Shown here: one piece after another, positions 41,461 to 50,508 of the stretch
Position numbering within the stretch: the stretch's first letter is position 1
How the letters are laid out: each line of letters starts with the position of its first letter
Assembly: GCA_905233445.1 (NCBI GenBank)
Contig: CAJOEP010000004.1
Span: forward strand, 62,001 to 126,000
From: an uncultured Bacteroidales bacterium
GTDB taxonomy: Bacteria > Bacteroidota > Bacteroidia > Bacteroidales > F082
Direction of reading: 5' to 3'
Length of the DNA: 64,000 nucleotides
The notes under the pieces: model-generated
What the model saw: the letters and a program-made list of their open reading frames with translations, nothing else
Told to the model about the DNA's origin: nothing
The model's database searches: none
Program-made: the position numbers and the translations under genes

Positions 41461-42725
41461 CTATCAACTTCAATAGCCAGGTTGCCGAAAAGGTTAACCG
41501 GCTCTCCATCAGTGATTAAGATATCATCTTCGAGACGGATGCCGATGCCTTCCTCGCGGATGTAGAGGCCTGGCTCGCACGAGAGTATCATGCCTGGGGC
41601 GAACGGCTCGTATTTGTCGAGGTTGTCGTGGCAGTCCAAGCCGATGTGATGCGCCATGCCGTGCATGAGGTATTTGCGATATAGTGGCTTGTCAGGGTCT
41701 TGATTGTCAACGTCTTGCTGGGTGAAGAGACCGAGTTTTATCATCTCTTTCTCCATCAGCTGATATGTCGTCTGGTTGATTTGGTCGATGGTGCCGCCGA
41801 CTTTATAAAGCTTGGTGATTTCTTTTTTCACTCTAAGAACCGCCTCATAGCATTCTTTCTGACGTGGCGTGAATTTTCCGTTAATCGGGATGGTGCGGCT
41901 CAAATCGGAGGCGTAGTTTTGATACTCGCATCCCATGTCGAAGAGCAGTAACTCATTGTCGTTCAATATGCTGTCGTTTTTAGAGTAATGCAGACAGCAG
42001 GCGTTTTTGCCGCCGGCGACGATAGGGTGGAAGGCATGTCCCGATGCGTTGTTCATTTTGAAGATGTATTCCATCTCGGCTTGCATCTCGTATTCGTAAC
42101 GCCCCGGTTTTACTGTATCTTTGCAATGCAGGAACGCTTTCCCTGTGATGTCGCAGGCGTGTTTGATAATCTCAATCTCCTCAGGCGATTTAATCTTGCG
42201 AAGCTTATTCAAAATCGGTGCCGAGCGGTCGTAGTTGTGGAGCGGATATTGCTCCATGATTTCCTTCACGAAACGGTCTTGAATTGTCGAAACTTTTGTC
42301 TCGAAACGCGAGTATTCATAAAGATTTAGATACACCTCTGAGCTGCTGAGTATCAATTCTTTAAGCACATCGTTGAAGCTGTCGGCGTACATCACGTTTT
42401 GACATCCCGAGATCTCTTTTGCCTGTTTTGCGTCGAGCATCTCGCCTCGCCATATGGCTTTTGTCTCGCTATACGGTTCGATGAAAAGTATCTCGCGCAT
42501 CTCGGCTTTTGGATGGTCGGGATATAGAATAAGGTATGCGCCTTCGCGGTCGATTCCAGTGAGGTAGAAGAAGTCGGAGTTTTGGCGGAAAGGGTAGCAT
42601 TGGTCGCCGTTGCGCGGCATCTCCTCGTTGGCTGTGAATACAGCAAGAGCGCCTTTTGTCATCATCGAGGCAAAATTCCTGCGGTTTCTGACAAAAAGCG
42701 CATTTGGTATCTTATTTATAGACAT
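41442..42725 (-). CDS. Xaa-Pro aminopeptidase (aminopeptidase P, M24B)
   Basis: LLFDMGCEYQNYASDLSRTIPINGKF, HGMAHHIGLDCHD, SCEPGLYI, IRLEDDILIT. Confidence 0.92.
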   Translation of the reverse strand: MSINKIPNALFVRNRRNFASMMTKGALAVFTANEEMPRNGDQCYPFRQNSDFFYLTGIDREGAYLILYPDHPKAEMREILFIEPYSETKAIWRGEMLDAKQAKEISGCQNVMYADSFNDVLKELILSSSEVYLNLYEYSRFETKVSTIQDRFVKEIMEQYPLHNYDRSAPILNKLRKIKSPEEIEIIKHACDITGKAFLHCKDTVKPGRYEYEMQAEMEYIFKMNNASGHAFHPIVAGGKNACCLHYSKNDSILNDNELLLFDMGCEYQNYASDLSRTIPINGKFTPRQKECYEAVLRVKKEITKLYKVGGTIDQINQTTYQLMEKEMIKLGLFTQQDVDNQDPDKPLYRKYLMHGMAHHIGLDCHDNLDKYEPFAPGMILSCEPGLYIREEGIGIRLEDDILITDGEPVNLFGNLAIEVDSVEFRV

Positions 42726-42729
42726 GATT

Positions 42730-43371
42730 TTACAATCCGAAGCTAAAGAGCTTGACGCCTAATGTGACGGTGAAAATGCTCTGTTTGGTGTTGTCGATTG
42801 GGAAGTCGTAACCGCCGATTTTCACGTCATTCTTGTCGATGAGGTTTGTTAAGCCGAAGCTGTAGTTGATGTCGAGGGTGAACATGAGGACATCGATGCC
42901 GACATTGACGGCGCCGCCCCATGTCATTCCATTGGCTTCAACGTCCAACTCCTGGTTGTCATAGTCGCATTTGCTGGTCTGGTCAACGACAAAATACATC
43001 ACAGGACCGACGTTTGCTCTGAGTTTGACAAGCTTCCAATCCATAAACTGATAGCCGAGGAAGATCGGTAATGCCAGATTCTGCTGGCTCATTGTAAGTG
43101 TAGGATTCAAAATGCCGTCGTTTTCGAGGTTAAACACCTGACCGCTCTTGAACCACAACAATTCTGGTTGGATGATGAAGTCTTTCATGACCACGCGGCC
43201 GAAAATACCAGCTGTGAAATGCTCTGAAAATCCATTTTTAATGTCGGCTTTTGCGATTGAGAGGTTAGCTGTCTGGTAACCTAATTTACCACCGAGATGG
43301 AAGCCGAAACCTTCTGCTCTTGCCACATTGGCGAAAAGCACCACTGCTAAAATGAGTAATAATTTTTTCAT
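42730..43371 (-). CDS. Outer-membrane beta-barrel protein (PorT-like)
   Basis: Signal peptide, GFHLGGKLGYQTANLSIAKAD. Confidence 0.65.
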   Translation of the reverse strand: MKKLLLILAVVLFANVARAEGFGFHLGGKLGYQTANLSIAKADIKNGFSEHFTAGIFGRVVMKDFIIQPELLWFKSGQVFNLENDGILNPTLTMSQQNLALPIFLGYQFMDWKLVKLRANVGPVMYFVVDQTSKCDYDNQELDVEANGMTWGGAVNVGIDVLMFTLDINYSFGLTNLIDKNDVKIGGYDFPIDNTKQSIFTVTLGVKLFSFGL

Positions 43372-43446
43372 GATATAATTTTTTTGTTACTTAATTTTTA
43401 TTATTTTTGCAAAGATATTTAAAATTATTAAACAAACAACAAAAAT

Positions 43447-44061
43447 ATGAAAAAGAAATTTCGTTTCCTGCTTTGCTTGATGATAATATCTCTTGCTGCC
43501 ACTGCGCAACGCTTTGAGTATCAATTGGGTTTGAAAGGAGGACTCGGCTTTGACTGGGCGAGTAGCATTAGCGATGACGTGATTAGCAAGGACAACGGAT
43601 TCTGTTATAAATACGGTTTTACCGGAATCTATTATTTTGGTGAAAACTATGGAATTACTAGTGGTTTCAATATTTTTGGGACAAAATTTTCATATAAATA
43701 TAAGGAAGAATTATTGACAAAGGAAGCGTTGCACAACACGACATATTGTCAGATTCCGATATTGTTGAAAATGAGAACCGATGCTTTTGCCGACAGATTC
43801 CGGATTTTGGGCGAAATAGGCTATGGATTTGACATTCTTGTCAATGGCGAATATAAGGTTGACGGTGTAAAACAGGACAATCCTTACCGCGATGTGTGCA
43901 GTTCATTTATAGTGCATCTTGGTTTTGAGATGGAGGTGATGAGCAGAAGCACTTTGCAGTTTATAGTGGCATACGACACGTTTTTCTCAAGCATTCAAAC
44001 GATGAAAAACGACAAGCTGACGATGGGAACATTGTGTTTTGAACTTGGATTTTTATTCTGA
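43447..44061 (+). CDS. Outer-membrane beta-barrel protein
   Basis: Signal peptide; alternating beta pattern; TATTTTTG -7 box upstream. Confidence 0.65.
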   Translation: MKKKFRFLLCLMIISLAATAQRFEYQLGLKGGLGFDWASSISDDVISKDNGFCYKYGFTGIYYFGENYGITSGFNIFGTKFSYKYKEELLTKEALHNTTYCQIPILLKMRTDAFADRFRILGEIGYGFDILVNGEYKVDGVKQDNPYRDVCSSFIVHLGFEMEVMSRSTLQFIVAYDTFFSSIQTMKNDKLTMGTLCFELGFLF

Positions 44062-44819
44062 TGAAGATAACTTTGGCACAGATTGCAAGCATTGCCGGGG
44101 ACATTGACGGCAATGTGGCGAAAATCATAGAGGCGGCTCATAAGGCTAAGGCCTCTTCTTTGGTGATTTTTCCGGAACTTTCGGTAAGCGGGTTTCCATC
44201 TGCTGAGATTATGCAAAGTCCTGATTTTATTGATAAATGCGAGAAAGCTCTCGATAGAATCGCTGCCGAATGCGAGACCGTTCCGGTGCTTGTGGGTTGC
44301 CCTATGGGAAAATTCAATGCGGCGGTATATATGTTTCAAGGACAGCGTAAGGTGTTCAAGAAGAAACAGTTAAGTGTTTATGACGAAGGTGTTTTCGAGC
44401 CTTCCGATGAGGATGCTTTGCTTCAAATAGGCTGTCATAAATATGCAGTGACGATAGGAACCGACCTTGAAAACACCAATGATGACGAGTTTTTGTTGAC
44501 AAACCGTGTTGACGAGTTGATGCCGCTCGCTCCTGATGTCATTATTAATATAGGTGCGGAAAGATGTGGTGGAAACATCTCGCGCATGCGCCGTAACACA
44601 TTGAGACAGAACGTGTTGAAGACGGAGCGTCCGTTGGTGTTCGTAAATAATGTGGCATCAAAAGAAGAAGCCACCTTTGACGGCGGCTCCATGATATTCG
44701 GCTACGAAAGTTATGTGGTTGCTTCCGCCCCATTCTTTGAAGAGGCTGTGCTCGACGTGAATCTCGAATGTTTGATTTCGATGAAACACGAGGACAAGCA
44801 GCAGGACTACGAATTATAA
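44061..44819 (+). CDS. Nitrilase-fold protein similar to the NadE glutaminase domain, nucleophile Cys apparently absent
   Basis: FPELSVSGFPS, VFKKKQLSVYDEGVFE, VTIGTDLEN (vs VTICEDLW), FVNNVASKEEATFDGGS. Confidence 0.75.
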   Translation: MKITLAQIASIAGDIDGNVAKIIEAAHKAKASSLVIFPELSVSGFPSAEIMQSPDFIDKCEKALDRIAAECETVPVLVGCPMGKFNAAVYMFQGQRKVFKKKQLSVYDEGVFEPSDEDALLQIGCHKYAVTIGTDLENTNDDEFLLTNRVDELMPLAPDVIINIGAERCGGNISRMRRNTLRQNVLKTERPLVFVNNVASKEEATFDGGSMIFGYESYVVASAPFFEEAVLDVNLECLISMKHEDKQQDYEL

Positions 44820-45689
44820 CCTTTCGAGGGTTGTTTCAATCAGTTTTTCAACGTAAGGATGATAGTTTGCGGAGAACTTCTCTGTGACGCGATTTGCTAT
44901 TGCCACGCAGATGGTCAAGCAATTGTGTCCCAACATCTTACCGAGGCTGAACAGTGCTGATGACTCCATCTCGAAGTTGCATACTTTCCAACCTTTATAG
45001 TTAAACTTTTCGATATCCGGGTTGATTTGTGGATACGTCAACTCAAGGCGAAGTGAGCGTCCTTGAGGTCCGTAGAAACCTGGTGACGTGGCGGTGATAC
45101 CTTGGTGATAGCCTGCCGCGAGGCGGTCGAACAGCTCTTTTGAGCTTTCAACGATATACGGCTTCGGAAGGTCGGTGGGGTAGTGCATATCGCGGATGAA
45201 AGCGTCGGTCATGTCCTTGTCTATCACTTCGTTATGTTCTTTGTAGAAATAGGCTAGACCGTCAAGACCGATGGCGTAGCGTGATGCAACGTAGCTGTTT
45301 TCAACACCGATTTCTGGCTGGAGTGCGCCGCAAGTACCCAAACGTACCATATTGAGTGTGCGATGTTCGGTTTTAGGAGTGCGTGTCTTGAAATCGATGT
45401 TAGCCACGGCGTCGAGTTCGTTGATGACGATATCGATATTGTCGGTGCCCATGCCTGTCGAGAGAGCAGTTATGCGTTTGCCTTTGTAAGTGCCTGTGTG
45501 TGTCACTAATTCGCGGTTCTGACGCTTGAATTCGATATTGTCGAAATGGCTTGAAACCATTGCCACACGGTCAGGGTCGCCAACCAAGATGATGTTGTCG
45601 GCAAGCATCTCCGGAAAGAGATTCAAATGATATATAGCACCCTCGTTGTTGAAGACGAGCTGTGAGCCAGGAATGGGTTTAGTGTTCAT
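44814..45689 (-). CDS. Nucleoside (uridine-type) phosphorylase
   Basis: NIILVGDPDRVAMVSSHFD, ALSTGMGTDNIDIVINELDA, NFEMESSALFSLG. Confidence 0.88.
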   Translation of the reverse strand: MNTKPIPGSQLVFNNEGAIYHLNLFPEMLADNIILVGDPDRVAMVSSHFDNIEFKRQNRELVTHTGTYKGKRITALSTGMGTDNIDIVINELDAVANIDFKTRTPKTEHRTLNMVRLGTCGALQPEIGVENSYVASRYAIGLDGLAYFYKEHNEVIDKDMTDAFIRDMHYPTDLPKPYIVESSKELFDRLAAGYHQGITATSPGFYGPQGRSLRLELTYPQINPDIEKFNYKGWKVCNFEMESSALFSLGKMLGHNCLTICVAIANRVTEKFSANYHPYVEKLIETTLERL

Positions 45690-45832
45690 TTTATCAGTAC
45701 TTTAAAATTTTTACAAAATTAATCATTTTTTTGCAAGTTAAGTTAAAATTCTCAAAAAATGAAAAACTTAAGATATTAATGTTTAATTTTGTAACGTTTT
45801 TGAATGAAAAATGTTGTTTAGGAGGTAAAAAA

Positions 45833-47086
45833 ATGAAGAGAGACAACGATTTTGTGAAGGCTAAGATTATTTCGATAGGTGATGAACTGCTTATCGGACA
45901 GGTTGTCAACACTAATGCTGCCTGGCTTGGTAATATATTGACTGTCAATGGAATAGAGGTTATATCCACTTTGACAATCGGTGATGGTGAGCGCGATATC
46001 ATTGAGGCGTTGGATGCATGTTCCGATGTTGACATAGTGTTGATGACAGGTGGATTGGGACCTACCGCCGACGACATCACAAAGCCGACATTGTGCAAAT
46101 ATTTCGATACGGAACTGGAGTTTTGTCAGGATGCGTACGATAACGTGATGAGTATTTTCCAGAAACGAGGTTATCAGATGACGGAGCGCAACCGTGGGCA
46201 GGCGTTCATTCCAAAAGCATGTAAATATATTGCAAATCGTTATGGTACAGCGCCTTGCATGTGGTTTGAGAAAAATAAAAAGGTATATATTTCCATGCCG
46301 GGAGTGCCTTTTGAGATGAAGAATGTTTTTGAGCAGGAGATTTTGCCGATGCTGTTGAAGCATTTTAAAGTCACACCTTATATAAAAAAAGTGGTGATGA
46401 CTACTGGTGTGGGCGAGTCGTTCCTTGCCGATGCCATAAAAGACTGGGAAGAATCGTTGCCCGACTTTTTGTCGTTGGCATATTTGCCGCAGCATGGCAT
46501 TGTGAGGTTGCGTTTGGAAGGCCGTCATCCTGATAGGGTGTTTTTGCAACAAACCATTGATAATGAGATTGTTAAACTAGAGGCGATAATAGGTAAACAC
46601 ATCTATGGTTATGATGAAAAGCCCATTGCGGAGACTGTTTTGGAAAAACTCAAGGCGTCAGAAATGACATTATCGTCGGCTGAGAGTTGTACGGGCGGTA
46701 CAATTGCAAAGATGATAACTGCAATACCGGGCAGTTCGGAGGTGTTTAAAGGCACAGTGGTATCGTATGCGACATCGGTGAAAGAGGATGTTCTTGGCGT
46801 CAAACACAACGATGTAGAAAAGTATACTGTTGTCAGTCAACAAGTTGCAGAACAGATGGCGACAGGTGTGAGGACATTGCTGAAGACCGATTATGCGGTG
46901 GCAACTACTGGTGTCGCTGGACCTGGCGGCGCGACGGAAGAGAATCCTGTCGGCACTGTATGGATTGCGGTGGCGGGACCCGATGGCGTGGTGTCGAAAC
47001 GTTATAATTTCGGGAACGACAGAAGCAATAATATTGAAAGAGCGGCGATAACAGCGTTGGAGATGGTGAGGAATAGTGTGGAGTAG
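45833..47086 (+). CDS. cinA: CinA family competence/damage-inducible protein; start re-assigned
   Basis: AKIISIGDELLIGQVVNTNAAWLG, TGGLGPTADDITK, SAESCTGGTIAKMITAIPGSS; GGAGG before ATG at 45833. Confidence 0.93.
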   Translation: MKRDNDFVKAKIISIGDELLIGQVVNTNAAWLGNILTVNGIEVISTLTIGDGERDIIEALDACSDVDIVLMTGGLGPTADDITKPTLCKYFDTELEFCQDAYDNVMSIFQKRGYQMTERNRGQAFIPKACKYIANRYGTAPCMWFEKNKKVYISMPGVPFEMKNVFEQEILPMLLKHFKVTPYIKKVVMTTGVGESFLADAIKDWEESLPDFLSLAYLPQHGIVRLRLEGRHPDRVFLQQTIDNEIVKLEAIIGKHIYGYDEKPIAETVLEKLKASEMTLSSAESCTGGTIAKMITAIPGSSEVFKGTVVSYATSVKEDVLGVKHNDVEKYTVVSQQVAEQMATGVRTLLKTDYAVATTGVAGPGGATEENPVGTVWIAVAGPDGVVSKRYNFGNDRSNNIERAAITALEMVRNSVE

Positions 47087-47087
47087 T

Positions 47088-47115
47088 GATAACAGATTAT
47101 AGATAACAGGTAATA
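47088..47115. repeat. Heptad array (GATAACA-type, 4 units)
   Basis: GATAACA GATTATA GATAACA GGTAATA. Confidence 0.75.
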
Positions 47116-47122
47116 GAGAAAT

Positions 47123-48151
47123 ATGACAAAATACAATAAAATAATAGGAGTGCTCTTTACTCTTTACTCTCTACTCTCTACTCTGATTTTTGTTTCTTGT
47201 TCAGAATCAGGTGGTTATAAAAAGAAACTGGATGTTCCGTATCAGAAAATGGAGCCACAGGAGATGGAAGTTGTCGAATACAACAAGGCTTTGTTTTCAA
47301 TTGATACTGCGCATTTTGAGGAGGGAGTTATGGCGATTGCCCCTAAGTTTAAAGACTTGTTGGGTGACAGCCTCGATGTTATAGGGATGATGTTCCTTAA
47401 AGACTTTGTGACGGATTCTTTCATTATCAGAGTCAATGAGTTAACTGAAAAAACTTTTCCTGATTCAAAGATTATATCCAGCAAGGTAAAGGGCGTTTAT
47501 CAGCATCTGAATTATTATTATCCGGAGATTAAAATTCCATCAACTTACGCTTATGTTTCCGGCATCAATTATGAGAATGGTTCAGTGATGATTTCTCCGG
47601 AATCGGTTTTAATTAGTTTGGATTTCTATTTGAGTAACAATGACTTAGTTTATGACAAGGTCGGAATGCCACGATATATCTCGAGACGTTGTCAGCCGGC
47701 TTCGATGACTAAAGATTTGGCGGAGGAACTTTATTTCACCTATATTTATAGCGATTTCAAGGCGAAAAATGTGTTGATGGAGATGATTGACAGGGGAAAG
47801 CGATACTTTTTCATTGAGGCGATGGATCCGACCTTGAACGATTCCATTCTATTAGGCTATTCGTCGCAGCAGACGGAGTGGGCGCATGATAACGAGGGGC
47901 AGATTTGGGCTACTATTGTAGGCAATAACATGTTGTATGCCAATGGTTTTGAGCAATATCGCGTGTTGTTTAACGACGGTCCATTCACGGCGGCATTTTC
48001 AGAAAACTCTCCTGCACGGTTAGGCGATTTTATCGGATTGCAAATAGTCCGCTCTTTCATGTCGAACAACGATGAATCATTACAGGAATTGATGGAACTC
48101 ACTGATTATCAAGATATTTTCCAGAGGTCACAATACAAGCCGAGGAAATAA
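47123..48151 (+). CDS. gldB: Gliding motility lipoprotein GldB-like
   Basis: Lipobox FVSC; FSIDTAHFEEGVMAIAPKFKDLLG; GLQIVRSFM. Confidence 0.78.
   Translation: MTKYNKIIGVLFTLYSLLSTLIFVSCSESGGYKKKLDVPYQKMEPQEMEVVEYNKALFSIDTAHFEEGVMAIAPKFKDLLGDSLDVIGMMFLKDFVTDSFIIRVNELTEKTFPDSKIISSKVKGVYQHLNYYYPEIKIPSTYAYVSGINYENGSVMISPESVLISLDFYLSNNDLVYDKVGMPRYISRRCQPASMTKDLAEELYFTYIYSDFKAKNVLMEMIDRGKRYFFIEAMDPTLNDSILLGYSSQQTEWAHDNEGQIWATIVGNNMLYANGFEQYRVLFNDGPFTAAFSENSPARLGDFIGLQIVRSFMSNNDESLQELMELTDYQDIFQRSQYKPRK
47153..47180. repeat. Heptad array CTCTTTA x2, CTCTCTA x2 inside gldB signal-peptide codons
   Basis: CTCTTTACTCTTTACTCTCTACTCTCTA. Confidence 0.95.
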
Positions 48152-48155
48152 TTTT

Positions 48156-48210
48156 GAACACGAATAGCACGAATTGACACGAATTTTTTAAGATAGATTT
48201 AATTCGTGAA
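48156..48210. repeat. CACGAAT-type degenerate intergenic repeat
   Basis: AACACGAATAGCACGAATTGACACGAATTTTTT...AATTCGTG. Confidence 0.6.
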
Positions 48211-48272
48211 GATTTGAGATTATTAGTGGTTAAAAAAGTTTTATTGGATTTATTAACTAAAAACTGAAATTT

Positions 48273-49805
48273 ATGTTAGTTAAAACTTTTGGTAGTGCCT
48301 TGAATGGCATTAATGCAATTACAGTTACAATTGAGGTCAATATTGACCGTGGAGTGCAGTTTTTTCTTGTCGGATTACCTGACAGTGCGGTGAAAGAGAG
48401 TCAGCAGCGTATTGAATCGGCGTTGAATAACAATGGGTTAAAGTATCCCAAGCGCAAGATTACCATCAACATGGCACCTGCCGACATCAGAAAAGAGGGC
48501 TCGAGTTATGATTTGCCGTTGGCGATAGCTATATTGGCTGCATCGGAGCAGGTGAGCGTTGATTTGCTTGACAAATACGTCATCATGGGGGAATTGTCGC
48601 TCGACGGAAGCATCAATCCAATAAAAGGGGCGTTGCCGATAGCTATAAAAGCGTCGGAAGATGGTTTTAAGGGCGTCATTGTGCCAAAGGCCAACGCCAA
48701 CGAGGCCGCGGTAGTTGAAGACATCGATGTATATGGTGTGGAGACAATTATGGATGTCATCAATTTTTTCAATGGATTTCATCATATTGAGCCGACGAAG
48801 CTGGACCTTGAAATGGAAGAAAGTTCCGATATTTATGATTTGGATTTTGCTGATGTCAGGGGTCAGGAAAACATTAAAAGAGCTCTTGAGGTGGCATCCG
48901 CCGGGTCACATAACGTTATTCTCATAGGCCCGCCAGGTAGCGGTAAGACTATGTTAGCCAAACGATTACCGACTATTTTACCTCCGATGACGCTGAAAGA
49001 AGCACTGGAGACAACGAAGATTCATTCGGTGGTCGGGATGTTGGGTCATGGTGTCTCGCTGATGCGCACGAGGCCGTTCAGAAACCCGCATCATACCACG
49101 TCGTACGTCGGTCTGGTGGGTGGAGGCACCTATCCGCAGCCAGGTGAGATTTCGCTTGCACATAACGGCGTTTTATTCCTCGACGAACTGCCCGAATTCA
49201 AAAGACAGGTGCTGGAGGTGTTGCGACAGCCGATGGAGGACCGCATGGTGACAATAGCACGAGCCAAGCAAACGGTGGAGTTTCCAGCGAATTTCATGCT
49301 CGTGGCAGCGATGAACCCTTGTCCGTGCGGCTATTACAACCACCCGACGAAGGAATGCACCTGCAAGCCAGGGCAGGTGGAGACGTATCTCTCAAGGATT
49401 TCTGGGCCATTGCTCGACAGAATAGACCTTCATATCGAGACATTCCCGATATCATACGATGAGTTGTCGCAGAAAAAACCTGGCGAGAAAAGCGCTGTGG
49501 TTCGCGAGCGTGTTGTGAAAGCCAGAATGATTCAGGTTCAGCGTTTTGCCGACGTGCCAGGCATTCATTGCAATGCCCAGATGACTGCCAAAATGATACA
49601 AAAATACTGTAACCTCGATGAGCAATGCGGCTCGTTGTTGAAAAACGCCATGGAACGATTGGGATTATCGGCTAGAGCCAGAGATAGGATATTGAAGGTG
49701 TCACGCACCATCGCCGACCTCGCCGGTTCCGAAAACATCCAGCCCGAACATCTCGCCGAAGCAATTCAATATAGGAGTTTGGACAGAGATAATTGGGGGA
49801 AGTAA
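48273..49805 (+). CDS. comM: YifB/ComM-family Mg-chelatase-like AAA+ ATPase
   Basis: [48 protein letters not shown]. Confidence 0.95.
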   Translation: MLVKTFGSALNGINAITVTIEVNIDRGVQFFLVGLPDSAVKESQQRIESALNNNGLKYPKRKITINMAPADIRKEGSSYDLPLAIAILAASEQVSVDLLDKYVIMGELSLDGSINPIKGALPIAIKASEDGFKGVIVPKANANEAAVVEDIDVYGVETIMDVINFFNGFHHIEPTKLDLEMEESSDIYDLDFADVRGQENIKRALEVASAGSHNVILIGPPGSGKTMLAKRLPTILPPMTLKEALETTKIHSVVGMLGHGVSLMRTRPFRNPHHTTSYVGLVGGGTYPQPGEISLAHNGVLFLDELPEFKRQVLEVLRQPMEDRMVTIARAKQTVEFPANFMLVAAMNPCPCGYYNHPTKECTCKPGQVETYLSRISGPLLDRIDLHIETFPISYDELSQKKPGEKSAVVRERVVKARMIQVQRFADVPGIHCNAQMTAKMIQKYCNLDEQCGSLLKNAMERLGLSARARDRILKVSRTIADLAGSENIQPEHLAEAIQYRSLDRDNWGK

Positions 49806-49873
49806 TAAATTTTAGAAAAAAATGTTCAAATAATAGAAATTTTGCTATTTTTGCAAAATCAAAAACTGGATTT

Positions 49874-50053
49874 ATGAAGTATAGGGAGTTACATAGAAGG
49901 TTCATTAGGGCTGGATGGAAATATGATCATGCTGAAGGGAGTCATTATTTTTATAGGAAAAACGATGTTTTGTCGGAACCGATACCATATCACGGAGCAC
50001 ACGAAATATCAACTGGATTGGCAAATAAAATTATAAAAAAATATGGAATATGA
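49874..50053 (+). CDS. hicA: HicA-family toxin; start re-assigned to MKYRELHRR
   Basis: Size, RRFIRAGWKYDHAEGSHYFYRK; TATTTTTG box at 49846-49853. Confidence 0.85.
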   Translation: MKYRELHRRFIRAGWKYDHAEGSHYFYRKNDVLSEPIPYHGAHEISTGLANKIIKKYGI

Positions 50054-50069
50054 AAAAATAGGATTGAAT

Positions 50070-50468
50070 ATGGAAAAAATTGTGATGATAATCGAGAAGT
50101 CGAAAGACTATTTCGGAGCATATTCCGAGAATTGTGATGGAATTTATGCGGCAGGTAGTAGCATTCAGGAGGTGAAAGATGATACTTATGAGGCTATACG
50201 TCTAATCAAAGAGGATCTTCCTGAAGAACGTTGGCCTGTGCAAATCAAAGGTGATTTTGAGATAGAATGGCGTATTGACGTTCCAAGTTTTTTGGAATAT
50301 TATTCCAAATACATGTCGCTAGCTGGTATGGAGAAGATGACAGGAATAAATCAAAAACAACTGTCCAACTATTTGAATCACAGGGCGGTACCTCGACGCA
50401 AGCAAACCGACCGCATCCGAGAAGGAATACATCGTTTTGCTGAGGAGTTGCTGAGTATAACACTATGA
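50070..50468 (+). CDS. hicB: HicB-family antitoxin with C-terminal HTH
   Basis: SKDYFGAYSENCDGIYAAGSSIQEVKDDTYEAI; MTGINQKQLSNYLNHRAVPRRKQTDRI. Confidence 0.85.
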   Translation: MEKIVMIIEKSKDYFGAYSENCDGIYAAGSSIQEVKDDTYEAIRLIKEDLPEERWPVQIKGDFEIEWRIDVPSFLEYYSKYMSLAGMEKMTGINQKQLSNYLNHRAVPRRKQTDRIREGIHRFAEELLSITL

Positions 50469-50508
50469 TTGTTATTATAAAAAAAAGAAGAATCGTGCAA
50501 AAATCACT

